Positions 1-7,448 of a stretch of DNA of 64,000 nucleotides are shown here, in pieces. The notes under the pieces were generated by a model, which worked only from the letters and a program-made list of their open reading frames with translations, made no database searches and was not told the origin of the DNA. A program made the position numbers and the translations under genes. This DNA comes from Alkaliphilus serpentinus (lineage in GTDB: Bacteria; Bacillota; Clostridia; Peptostreptococcales; Natronincolaceae). The DNA lies in NCBI RefSeq assembly GCF_009017255.1, contig NZ_WBZB01000002.1:25270-89269 (forward strand). Direction: 5' to 3'. Numbering within the stretch: the stretch's first letter is position 1; each line of letters opens with the position of its first letter.

Positions 1-402
1 CATATATTGATCTAAGGCTTCCAGCTTGCCACTGGCAATAATAGTGTAATCGCTTCCCACAGGTAGTATATCTGGAGGATTCCCAAGCTTTAAGGCTGTC
101 TCCAGCTGCACAGGCCCCTTCTCCCAATCAATAGGGGTTAAATCTATATATACTCCGGGATATTTTCTTTCAAAGCTATTAATTTTCTCCCTTATCCATC
201 TATACTGAGTACCCGTTAAGCGATCTAATCTGGGATAATCCCAAAGGGATATGATGCCCCTCCAGTAGGTTTCTTCTTGAGATTCATTGAAATCCACCTC
301 AAGGGGCCTATTTCGGAAAAAGTAAAAGGGACCTAGAATAATAAAAATAAATAACAAGATAAACAATAAAAATTTAATTTGAAGCTTTCTTAATGAATTC
401 AT
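1..402 (-). CDS. Extracellular solute-binding protein (ABC transporter), N-terminal part
   Basis: Partial gene: the first 134 codons are inside the window and the frame stays open to base 1. It starts at an ATG at 402, preceded by a GGGGAGG ribosome site. Residues 1-30 form one hydrophobic membrane anchor with basic residues before it and no lipobox cysteine. The exported part then has a pattern typical of family 1 sugar-type binding proteins: an aromatic stretch, a segment like FERKYPGVYIDLTPIDW, and TALKLGNPPDILPV. It would bind a solute outside the cell for an ABC importer whose other genes lie beyond the window. The substrate cannot be told. Confidence 0.72.
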   Translation of the reverse strand, partial: MNSLRKLQIKFLLFILLFIFIILGPFYFFRNRPLEVDFNESQEETYWRGIISLWDYPRLDRLTGTQYRWIREKINSFERKYPGVYIDLTPIDWEKGPVQLETALKLGNPPDILPVGSDYTIIASGKLEALDQYM

Positions 403-480
403 ATATACCCCTCCCCTTAAATTTTATTCCCTAAGGAATACTGATATACTAAGGGGACAGAAAAACAGGATTTTTTTCCA

Positions 481-511
481 AAAACTAAAGCCAATCTATG
501 ATAGATTAGCT
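481..511 (-). terminator. Intrinsic terminator of the moaA-MOSC unit
   Basis: On the minus strand, arms of 11 bases (AGCTAATCTAT and ATAGATTGGCT, one G-U pair) form a hairpin followed by TTAGTTTTT. The hairpin overlaps the stop codon of the MOSC gene (506-508), so that gene ends inside its own terminator. Confidence 0.65.
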
Positions 512-925
512 TCTACTTCTGATTATCCCTTCATCTCCAACACAAACGCTACCCTCATGAAGGATTCTTCCAAAGGCTATCTCATCCCTGAGACTACATG
601 GGTCACCCTTCTTTAATAAAGGACAATCTCTATGACAATCTTTGCCAGACTCCTCTACTAGAAAGACTGCATCTCCTACATGAATTTGTACATTTTTTTT
701 GATATTGCCCGGGAAATCGACATCTAATACAAAGTTTCCTACAAATTTATTATGACAAAATCCTCTTTCAGTACTGTTTTCAATGGTATTATAGCCCCTT
801 ACTGATATAAAACTCACCTGTCTAGGTTTACTATCATCAAAGGTTCTAGGATTTACATGTATTTCATTAAGGGGGATGAATTTTTTATCTGTGTCCTTAA
901 TAAATATATAAGTGATTCTTCCCAT
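506..925 (-). CDS. MOSC-domain protein linked to molybdenum cofactor
   Basis: 139 residues, about the size of stand-alone bacterial MOSC (molybdenum cofactor sulfurase C-terminal) proteins. Visible family features are RGFCHNKFVGNFVLDVDF, the GDAVFLVEESGKDCH stretch with its cysteine, and FGRILHEGSVCVGDEGI at the C terminus. I chose the ATG at 925 over the one at 967. It lies just after the moaA stop and has a GGGGGA site about 8 bases upstream, while 967 would overlap moaA by 41 bases with no better site. MOSC proteins bind or modify the Mo/W cofactor, which fits co-transcription with moaA. The exact reaction is unknown. Confidence 0.85.
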   Translation of the reverse strand: MGRITYIFIKDTDKKFIPLNEIHVNPRTFDDSKPRQVSFISVRGYNTIENSTERGFCHNKFVGNFVLDVDFPGNIKKNVQIHVGDAVFLVEESGKDCHRDCPLLKKGDPCSLRDEIAFGRILHEGSVCVGDEGIIRSRS

Positions 926-926
926 C

Positions 927-1895
927 TTATCCCCCAATTTCCGACATGTTCCTTTTGCTAATCTCATGCCTATTTGAATATAAAAAGTGTCTTTCAGGTT
1001 TTTGCATGATTGAATTCTTAAGGACCTCAGCTATCTCCTGAGGATTGTTTCTAACAACCTGCATAATATCTATTTCATGGTTACTGTGGAGACAGGGCTT
1101 CAGCCTTCCATCACTGGTAAGTCTAATTCTATTACAGCTTCCACAAAAGTGACTACTGATGGGGTTGATAAAACCAACTCTTCCCTTTCCTTCTGGCAAC
1201 CGATAATATTCAGCTGGACCTGAAGTCTTTTCATGGATGGGTATTAATTCTCCAATAGATTTCTTCACCTCATGGTTGGATATAAATCTCTCTGTAGCCC
1301 ATTGGCTTGCCTCTCCTACCGGCATCAATTCTATGAATCTTACATCGATTTCGTCCTTCAAGGTTAATTGAGCAAAATCTACTACTTCATCATCATTAAA
1401 GCCTCCAATGATAACGGTGTTAAGCTTAATAGGGGTCATCCCTAAATTTATTGCCTCTTGAATACCATCTAATACCTTATATAGATCCCCACCCCTAGTT
1501 ATCTCCTTAAACCTATTGGGTTTTAAAGAATCAATACTAATGTTTACTCGTTTTAAGCCCGCCCTTTTTAAATCCTTGGCCATATCCTTTAGGAATATTC
1601 CATTGGTTGTTAAAGCGATATCGTCAACTCCATCAATGGCAGCTACTCCATCTATTAGCTGAAGGATATCCCTTCTCACCAATGGCTCTCCACCAGTTAT
1701 TCTAATTTTATTAATCCCTAGCTTTGCTCCTGCTTCAACTATTGATATGATTTCTTCAAAGGTGAGGATTTCCTTATGGAGCTTTTTATTACGAATGCCT
1801 TCCTCTGGCATGCAATATTGACATCTTAAATTACATAGGTCTGTTATAGATATCCTCATATAATTTATTCTTCTTGAATATATATCCTTCATCAT
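927..1895 (-). CDS. moaA: GTP 3',8-cyclase, molybdenum cofactor biosynthesis
   Basis: 322 residues, normal MoaA length. This radical SAM enzyme makes the first pterin intermediate from GTP (with MoaC). The N-terminal cluster motif CNLRCQYC places Cys21, Cys25 and Cys28 on the SAM-binding [4Fe-4S] cluster. The glycine-rich TGGEP motif follows. The second cluster motif CGSCNRIRLTSDGRLKPC is near residue 265. The protein ends in Gly-Gly, as is usual for MoaA, where the GG tail is needed for activity. It is transcribed with the MOSC gene directly after it, and lies behind a cofactor riboswitch and terminator. moaC, moaB, moeA and other pathway genes are not in the window. Confidence 0.97.
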   Translation of the reverse strand: MMKDIYSRRINYMRISITDLCNLRCQYCMPEEGIRNKKLHKEILTFEEIISIVEAGAKLGINKIRITGGEPLVRRDILQLIDGVAAIDGVDDIALTTNGIFLKDMAKDLKRAGLKRVNISIDSLKPNRFKEITRGGDLYKVLDGIQEAINLGMTPIKLNTVIIGGFNDDEVVDFAQLTLKDEIDVRFIELMPVGEASQWATERFISNHEVKKSIGELIPIHEKTSGPAEYYRLPEGKGRVGFINPISSHFCGSCNRIRLTSDGRLKPCLHSNHEIDIMQVVRNNPQEIAEVLKNSIMQKPERHFLYSNRHEISKRNMSEIGG

Positions 1896-1934
1896 CCTTC
1901 ACCCCTTCATCCTTATACAAGATCCAATATAAAA

Positions 1935-1956
1935 GCCAGTCCTTGAAAGGACTGGC
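1935..1956 (-). terminator. Terminator hairpin in the moaA leader (riboswitch expression platform)
   Basis: A perfect 10-bp stem (GCCAGTCCTT with AAGGACTGGC, loop TC) is followed on the minus strand by TTTTATATT. It sits between the aptamer-like fold and the moaA start, 40 bases upstream of the coding region. This is the arrangement of a transcription-terminating expression platform, so cofactor binding probably stops moaA transcription. I did not identify a clear antiterminator pairing. Confidence 0.8.
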
Positions 1957-1975
1957 GAATTCATCAATTCCAGCT

Positions 1976-2073
1976 AATTTCCTTTCCAATAGAGGGAGGC
2001 AAAAGAATTTCTTCTTTAACCCGTCGGCCATTCTTCATAGATGGTGGTCCTTAGAAGGTAAGGCTCGGAAATT
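1976..2073 (-). ncRNA. Moco/Tuco riboswitch aptamer upstream of moaA
   Basis: On the minus strand the leader has the conserved blocks I recall for the Moco RNA motif, in order: CCGAGCC, GGACCACCAT (2041-2050), GGCCGACGG (2021-2029) and GCCTCCC (1994-2000). An outer stem AATTTCC/GGAAATT (2067-2073 with 1976-1982) encloses everything. Between GACGG and GCCTCCC lies a 6-bp stem AAAGAA/TTCTTT capped by a GAAA tetraloop. The first internal stem is very short (CCTT/AAGG). In the published model, compact members lacking the P3 arm are proposed to sense the tungsten cofactor. The ligand assignment here is inference. A covariance-model search would settle the class. Confidence 0.8.
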
Positions 2074-2130
2074 TGTTATTTTTATAATAATTATTTTTTA
2101 ACAGTTTTTCTTATTATAGCATTTTTATGC

Positions 2131-2913
2131 TTAAAATGATACTCTATTTAAGTCATGATATATATTCATTTTCTTACCTCTAGCGAAACCTATTAGAGTA
2201 ACCCCCAATTCCTTAGCTATACTATAGGTCAATTCAGTAGGGGCTGACCTTGAAATTACAACTGGTATTTCCCTCTTGCTGGTTTTTATTATCATCTCAG
2301 AGGATATTCTACCGCTGGTAATCAGTAGCTTATCTCCCAAGTTTATTTCTTTAAGGATAGCTTCTCCGATTATTTTATCTAGAGCGTTGTGTCTTCCAAC
2401 ATCCTCATGGAATAAAATAATGTTTTTATCGTCACATAAGCAGCAACTATGAACTCCTCCAGTATTTCTAAAGAGGGTTGACATTTGATTAAATCTACCC
2501 ACAAGACTGTATAGTTCCTCTAAGGCAATACTTACATTCCCTTTAATTTTTTGGGTACCCAATGAATCAAGAACATTGTAGAAAATGGTTCCCTTACCAC
2601 AGCCGGTTGTAACCGTTCTTTTTCCATAGAGCTTTTCAGTTATAGCTGAAACTTCTCTTATATTAATATATCCATGTCCTTTTTCTTCATCAATTCGAAT
2701 ATCTATTACATCCTCAATGGATTTTATGAAACCCTCTGAGGCTAAAAAGCCTATTAATAGGTAGTCAAGGCCTTTGGGGGTGCAAAGAAGGGTAATAAAC
2801 TCATTACCGTTTACAAATATGGTAAATGGGTACTCTATAACTAGAATATCATCTACCTCATTAACAGTATCTTCAAAGACTTTATGAATTTTAATGGTTT
2901 TTACTTCATCCAT
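2131..2913 (-). CDS. fdhD: Formate dehydrogenase accessory sulfurtransferase FdhD
   Basis: 260 residues, the family's usual length. FdhD passes sulfur from a cysteine desulfurase to the Mo/W-bis-MGD cofactor before it is put into formate dehydrogenase. Recognisable are the VTTGCGKGT segment near residue 115 (the family's reactive-cysteine loop; only one Cys of the CxxC form is kept), GGVHSCCLCD, HEDVGRHNALDKIIG and TSGRISSEMI. It starts at 2913 with GGAG eight bases upstream. A TATAAT box at 2946-2951 gives it its own likely promoter, separate from moaA. Its client is almost certainly the FdhA encoded at 4731-7406. Confidence 0.96.
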   Translation of the reverse strand: MDEVKTIKIHKVFEDTVNEVDDILVIEYPFTIFVNGNEFITLLCTPKGLDYLLIGFLASEGFIKSIEDVIDIRIDEEKGHGYINIREVSAITEKLYGKRTVTTGCGKGTIFYNVLDSLGTQKIKGNVSIALEELYSLVGRFNQMSTLFRNTGGVHSCCLCDDKNIILFHEDVGRHNALDKIIGEAILKEINLGDKLLITSGRISSEMIIKTSKREIPVVISRSAPTELTYSIAKELGVTLIGFARGKKMNIYHDLNRVSF

Positions 2914-2945
2914 ATCATCAGCTCCAATGCTTTACATATATTTAT

Positions 2946-2951
2946 ATTATA
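2946..2951 (-). promoter_or_regulatory. Likely -10 box for fdhD
   Basis: Consensus TATAAT on the minus strand, 33 bases before the fdhD start. The matching -35 position reads TTAATT, which is weak, so this is only a probable sigma-A promoter. Confidence 0.4.
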
Positions 2952-2959
2952 ACATTAGA

Positions 2960-3060
2960 TGAAATTACAATTAATAATTAATAATTAGTAATTTATAATT
3001 GGAAATTTGCTAGGCAAATTCTTCATCAATTCAACATTTAACATTCAACATTAGATTATA
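2960..3060 (+). repeat. Dispersed intergenic repeat, family A, copy 1
   Basis: It has three parts: an AT-rich run of TAATAATTAGTAATT-like units, a hairpin AATTTGC-TAG-GCAAATT (3004-3020), and a tail of degenerate heptamers (TTCAACATTTAACATTCAAC-like). The same layout recurs at 20484, 28790, 38225, 50838 and 53298. It lies between the divergent fdhD and ferritin-like genes. Confidence 0.7.
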
Positions 3061-3087
3061 TTTTTTATGTCGAAAGGAGTAGTTAAA

Positions 3088-3582
3088 ATGCAAAAATACA
3101 TAAACATCCTTAAGTATGCCATGGAAATGGAAAAGCAGGGTCATCATTTTTACAAAACAAATGCTGAAAGATTCTCTTCTGCTACTGCAAAGGAGCTATT
3201 TGAAAGACTTGCCGAAGTTGAATTGGATCATTATCACTTTTTAGAGGAACAGTTGAATTATTATATAAAGTTTAATCAGCTACAGGATTATAGTTTAGAT
3301 AGCAACCGTGAAGCAGATCTATTTGATAAAAGATTTGAAGCTGAGAATATTGAGCAGAGCCTTCACGATTCCTTAACCCCAGACTTAACCATTTTAAGAA
3401 TGGCCTATCTTATTGAAAGGGATTATGCTGAATTCTATAAAAAACAATCTGAGGAAGCAGAGGATAAAAATATCGTAAAGCTTTTTAAAACTCTAGCAAC
3501 CTGGGAGGAAGGTCACCAGGAGCTTTTCAAAGCTGAATATGATCGTCGGATGGAGGAGTACATTAATGGACAGTGGGGATAG
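3088..3582 (+). CDS. Ferritin-like diiron protein (rubrerythrin family, no rubredoxin domain)
   Basis: 164 residues, one four-helix ferritin-like domain. Metal-ligand pairs are visible in the four helices: AMEMEKQGHHFY near the start, ERLAEVELDHYHFLEE, then LIERDYAEFYKKQSEE and TWEEGHQELF. There is no C-terminal CxxC rubredoxin module, unlike full rubrerythrin. I chose the ATG at 3088 because AAAGGAG (3073-3079) lies 8 bases before it; the ATG at 3067 has no such site. It probably acts in oxygen or peroxide defence or iron handling in an anaerobe. It is transcribed alone, divergent from fdhD and convergent with the next gene. Confidence 0.85.
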   Translation: MQKYINILKYAMEMEKQGHHFYKTNAERFSSATAKELFERLAEVELDHYHFLEEQLNYYIKFNQLQDYSLDSNREADLFDKRFEAENIEQSLHDSLTPDLTILRMAYLIERDYAEFYKKQSEEAEDKNIVKLFKTLATWEEGHQELFKAEYDRRMEEYINGQWG

Positions 3583-3609
3583 GGGAGAGAGTCCAATGGC
3601 ATTTATTAA

Positions 3610-4323
3610 CTATACAGGTAGTAATGTTATTAGATACCCCCCTGCTACTAAGCTGGCAAAATTGGCTAATACGACATAGGCAAAAACTCTTTGTGGATGA
3701 TGCTCCTTGACATAAGCCTTAAAGGCAAACCCTTCCACGATAAATACCCATAGTTCTCCAAAAAAGAGAGAAAATATAAGGTAGCTTTCCCAAGGATAGG
3801 AACCATTAAGCCAGATATTTAGTCCTCCTTGGGTAATGAGATTAATTACAATAAAGGCTAACCAAGACCTTTTATTTCTAAAACCCAGTAAAAAGAATAT
3901 GAGGCCTTCAATTACAAGGGTTACCATCACCCTTAGAGAAACAAGTTTAATAGTCCTTGGTAAGGATTTTCCCTCTGTTAAAGATCGATCCTTTAAATTA
4001 AGGGTAAATACGTTATTGTAGGTTTTAAGAGAGTTATCTATTTCTATCTGAAAGCTGGTGTTACCTGAAACTACCTTGATATTATAATTCTTGGTATTCT
4101 TCAAATCTTCTAGATAAAAAGCATAGTAACTTTCTTTCATTTTCTTTGTTTTTCGTCCCTCTACAAAACTACCATTTTCCTCTATGCTTATTACCAAATC
4201 TACAGGCGGATTAGGAACAATAATAACGATGGATGGCGGTTCTGCAGCATTGCCATAGACTTCATAGGAAAATGGAAAAATAAGAACTACTACAAGAAAA
4301 AATGTGAATATCCCTTTGTTCAT
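3610..4323 (-). CDS. Exported/integral membrane protein of unknown function
   Basis: 237 residues. Residues 1-24 are a signal peptide (MNKGIFTFFLVVVLIFPFSY, then a YGNA-type cleavage site). Residues 25-120 are a soluble beta-rich exterior part starting with a Pro-rich segment. About four membrane segments follow (roughly 130-148, 155-172, 180-200 and 215-235). No catalytic motif is recognisable. Similar soluble-plus-multispan proteins occur in clostridia as hypothetical proteins. The gene stands alone and its 3' end faces the ferritin-like gene 27 bases away. Confidence 0.75.
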   Translation of the reverse strand: MNKGIFTFFLVVVLIFPFSYEVYGNAAEPPSIVIIVPNPPVDLVISIEENGSFVEGRKTKKMKESYYAFYLEDLKNTKNYNIKVVSGNTSFQIEIDNSLKTYNNVFTLNLKDRSLTEGKSLPRTIKLVSLRVMVTLVIEGLIFFLLGFRNKRSWLAFIVINLITQGGLNIWLNGSYPWESYLIFSLFFGELWVFIVEGFAFKAYVKEHHPQRVFAYVVLANFASLVAGGYLITLLPV

Positions 4324-4444
4324 GGTTTTGATACCCCTTCGATAGATTATATACTTGATTATACCACAATTTCACAGAAGGAACTCTATATCAAGTGAAC
4401 ACTGAGCATAAATAGTTAGTAGGACAGAGGAGGGTTCTTCATGT

Positions 4445-4500
4445 AAGAACAAAAGCATTTCATGCGTTAACTTTCTATGGTTAAAATGCTTTTGTTTTCC
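4445..4500 (+). repeat. Bulged-hairpin repeat, family C, copy 1
   Basis: 56 bp that recurs with two mismatches at 63945-64000 in the same orientation. The outer arms AACAAAAGCATT and AATGCTTTTGTT pair over 12 bp. An inner TTAAC/GTTAA stem is separated from them by a one-sided bulge. It lies in the 407-bp gap between the membrane protein and the formate operon. Just after it comes a locally GC-richer stretch (about 4500-4590) unlike the surrounding AT-rich spacer, possibly the rest of a mobile or relic element. Confidence 0.6.
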
Positions 4501-4645
4501 ACAGAACCCATGCGTTCCCTAGGACGCTTCGTTTTCGGTCGTCTCACCGTCTCGACGCCGTTCGTAGCATAGTGTCACTTATTCGTGACACAACTCACCT
4601 CTCCTTACTTTAATAAGGGGGTTACCCCCCCCTTAAAATCCCCCA

Positions 4646-4680
4646 TTTAATAGGAAAAAAGAGAACTTTTTCCTATTAAA
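4646..4680. repeat. Perfect 14-bp inverted repeat
   Basis: Arms TTTAATAGGAAAAA (4646-4659) and TTTTTCCTATTAAA (4667-4680) with a 7-base loop. It is AT-rich and lies just beyond the fdhA terminator. It could be a second, weaker terminator or part of the neighbouring repeat-rich block. Confidence 0.5.
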
Positions 4681-4682
4681 CA

Positions 4683-4724
4683 AGAAAAATGCGACAGAGA
4701 AAACTGACCGTCCCCTGTCGCATT
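4683..4724 (-). terminator. Intrinsic terminator of the formate dehydrogenase operon
   Basis: On the minus strand AATGCGACAG pairs with CTGTCGCATT (10 bp, 4688-4697 with 4715-4724, loop 17) and is followed by TTTTCTT. It lies 6 bases past the fdhA stop codon. Confidence 0.85.
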
Positions 4725-4730
4725 CTTAAC

Positions 4731-7406
4731 TTATGCTAGTTTTTCAATTTTAACTCCACATACCTTCAGTTCTGGTATTTTCGAATATTTATCTAACACA
4801 GAACCGTTGGTTAAAACATTGGCTGCACCCTCTGCCCAGTGGAAGGGAATAAAGACAACCTTCTCTGAAACAATATCAGTGATTTTGGCCTTCGTCTCGA
4901 TGGCACCCCTTCTAGATGCAACCTTCACCCTTTCACCATCATTTATACCCAGCTCTTCAGCTAACTTAGGATGGATTTCTACATAGCTCTCTGGAGCCTT
5001 TTGATTTAATCCTTCGGTTTTTCCAGTCATGGTTCTCGTGTGATATTGATACAATACTCTACCAGTGGTCATAACTAAAGGATACTCCTCGTCGGAAAGC
5101 TCTCCTGATGGGGAATAGCTAACGGGCATGAATAACCCCACACCCCTTCCACACCTTTCTTGATGAAGGATCTTTGTTCCCGGATGATCCTCCGTTGGAC
5201 ATGGCCACTGAATACCAACAGCATCGATTCTATCATAGGTTATTCCAGCATATTGGGGAGTAACCATCCTGATCTCTTCAAATATTTCTGAGGGATTATT
5301 GTATTCCTTGTTGTATCCAAGCTTATTCATAAGCTCCATCAGAATTACCCAGTCTGCTTTAGCAACTCCAGGTGCATTAACGGCTTTTCTAATTTTTTGA
5401 ACCCTTCTTTCAGAATTTACAAAGGTTCCATCCTTCTCTGCAAAGGCAGCAGCAGGTAAAACCACATCAGCCAACTCTGCTGTTTCTGTTAAGAAGATGT
5501 CCTGGACCACTAGGAAGGTCTTCTTTAGGGCCTTTTCAACATGGGCAGTATCAGGATCAGATACCATTGGATTTTCTCCCATAATATACAGGACCTTGAT
5601 GTCTCCGTGTTCAGCCCCATGCATAATCTCTGGAATTGTCAAACCAACCTCCTTTGATAAGTCAACTCCCCAAGCCTTTTCAAATTTTTCTACAACTTCA
5701 GCCTTTGTAACGGGCTGATATCCGGGGTATACATTTGGTAGGGCCCCCATATCACAGGCACCCTGAACATTGTTTTGTCCCCTTAAAGGATTCACACCTG
5801 TCCCTTCTCTTCCAAGGTTCCCAGTTAATAGCGCAAGGTTAGATAAGCTCATTACATTTTCTGTTCCATTATGATGCTGAGTTATACCCATGCAGTAGAC
5901 AATACTTCCCCTTTCGGCTTGGGCATAGATTCTAGCAGCCCTTCTAATATCTTCTGGATCAACCCCACAAACCTCTGCAACCTTCTCAGGAGTATAACCC
6001 TCAACCAGCTTAGCAGTTTCTTCGAAATTCTCAGTTTTTTCATTAATATATTCCTTATCTTGAAGGCCTTCTTCAATGATTACATTCATCATGGCATTTG
6101 ATAGGGCAATACTGGTACCGGGCTTAATTTTCAAGAATACATCAGCGTATTTGGCCAACTCAATTTCCCGAGGATCAGCAACGATTAGTTTTGTTCCCTT
6201 TTTAAGGGCTTGTTTAATTTGGGCCCCTATAACAGGGTGATTTTCTGTTGTATTAGATCCTGTAAGGAATATAGCATCCGCCTTCTTCACTTCACGAATA
6301 CTATTTGTCATAGCTCCACTACCTAGTGTGATTGCAAGACCTGCAACCGTTGAACTATGTCAGAGACGGGCACAGTGGTCTACATTATTGGTGCCAACCA
6401 CAGCCCTCATCAGCTTTTGAAGAAGATAGTTTTCCTCTGTTGTACATCTAGCTGAGGATAAACCCGCAACTGAGTTGGGTCCTAAGGTTTCTTTAGCTTC
6501 CGCTATTTTACTTGAAATTAATTCATAGGCCTCTTCCCAGGTTCCTTCTTCTAGCTTCCCGTTTTTCCTAATTAGAGGAGCCTTCAATCTATCTGGATGA
6601 CCAATAAAGTTATAGGCGAATTTCCCCTTTACACAAAGGAGCCCTTCATTGGAGGGACCCATGGCGGGTTGAATTTCTACAATCTTGTTATCCTTAACCA
6701 ATAGATCCATCTGACATCCTACACCACAATAGGAGCAGGTGGTTCTAACTGGGGAAGTCTCCCAATATCTAAACTTTTCTTTACTCTTGGGCACCAAGGC
6801 CCCTACTGGACAAACGGAAACACAGTTGCCACAGGAAACACAGGTGGATTCTTCTAAACCCTGATTAAAGGGTGTAGCTATGTGGGTTGGGAAACCCCTT
6901 TCTGCAAAGCCTATGGCATCGGTGCATTGTAGTTGAGAACAGACATATACACATTTGCCACATAGTATACATTTATTTTGATCGCTATAATAGAAGGGGT
7001 TGCTATTATCTATTTCAAACTCCTTTTTCGCACCACCATAGGAGCTTTCCTTTACATCATACTGAAAGCATAGGTCCTGCAAAGCACATCTTCCTGCTTG
7101 CTGACAGGTTAAACAGTCCAATGGATGGTTTGCCAACAATAAATCAAGAATTTCCTTTCGTGCTTCTACAACACCTTCGCTTTCAGTTTCAACCTCCATC
7201 CCCTCAAAGACTGGTGTGGTACAGGCAGTAGGTAGATTCCTGCCTCCTTTTACCTCAACAGTACAGATTCTACAAGATCCATGGGGTCTTAGCCTTGGAT
7301 CATGACAAAAGGTTGGAATTTTAATACCAATTTTATTTGCAGCTTCCAGTATGGTTGTATCCTTTTCAACCTTTACTTCAAAGCCATTTATTTTTACGGT
7401 AATCAT
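4731..7406 (-). CDS. fdhA: Selenocysteine formate dehydrogenase, catalytic subunit (NuoG-like N terminus)
   Basis: 891 residues when the in-frame TGA at 6360-6362 is read as selenocysteine 349 (context HCARL-Sec-HSSTVAG). The two open frames either side join exactly in frame, and a SECIS-like hairpin follows the TGA. Domains: N-terminal [2Fe-2S] (Cys34, 45, 48, 62); a His-Cys3 [4Fe-4S] motif near 92-110 (HPLDCLTCQQAGRC); two [4Fe-4S] ferredoxin motifs near 143-200; CSYCGVGC near 222 for the Mo/W-domain cluster; then the bis-MGD domain, with a molydopterin-binding C terminus. It oxidises formate or reduces CO2. The electron-carrying N terminus fits docking to the NuoEF-like subunits encoded just upstream. 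Maturation needs FdhD and Sec machinery; selABCD is not in the window. Confidence 0.96.
6330..6348 (-). promoter_or_regulatory. SECIS hairpin for Sec insertion in fdhA
   Basis: Beginning 11 bases after the UGA, GGTTGCA pairs with TGCAATC (7 bp, one G-U), with the loop GGTCT. The stem-loop GGUUGCAGGUCU is the same as the apical part I recall for the E. coli fdhF SECIS, where the GGUCU loop is contacted by SelB. This makes the UGA a recoding site and not a mutation. Confidence 0.9.
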
Positions 7407-7448
7407 CCTTAATCCTCCTTATGAAATACTAAAGATTACGTTAAAGCC

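Noticed and set aside
1831..2031. 66-codon minus-strand frame upstream of moaA
   Set aside because: It covers the riboswitch blocks and the terminator hairpin and overlaps moaA; no ribosome site. The RNA structure explains the sequence better.
6360..6362. In-frame TGA splitting fdhA into two genes or a pseudogene
   Set aside because: The stop is at the known selenocysteine position, the frame continues without change, and a SECIS hairpin with the GGUCU loop follows.
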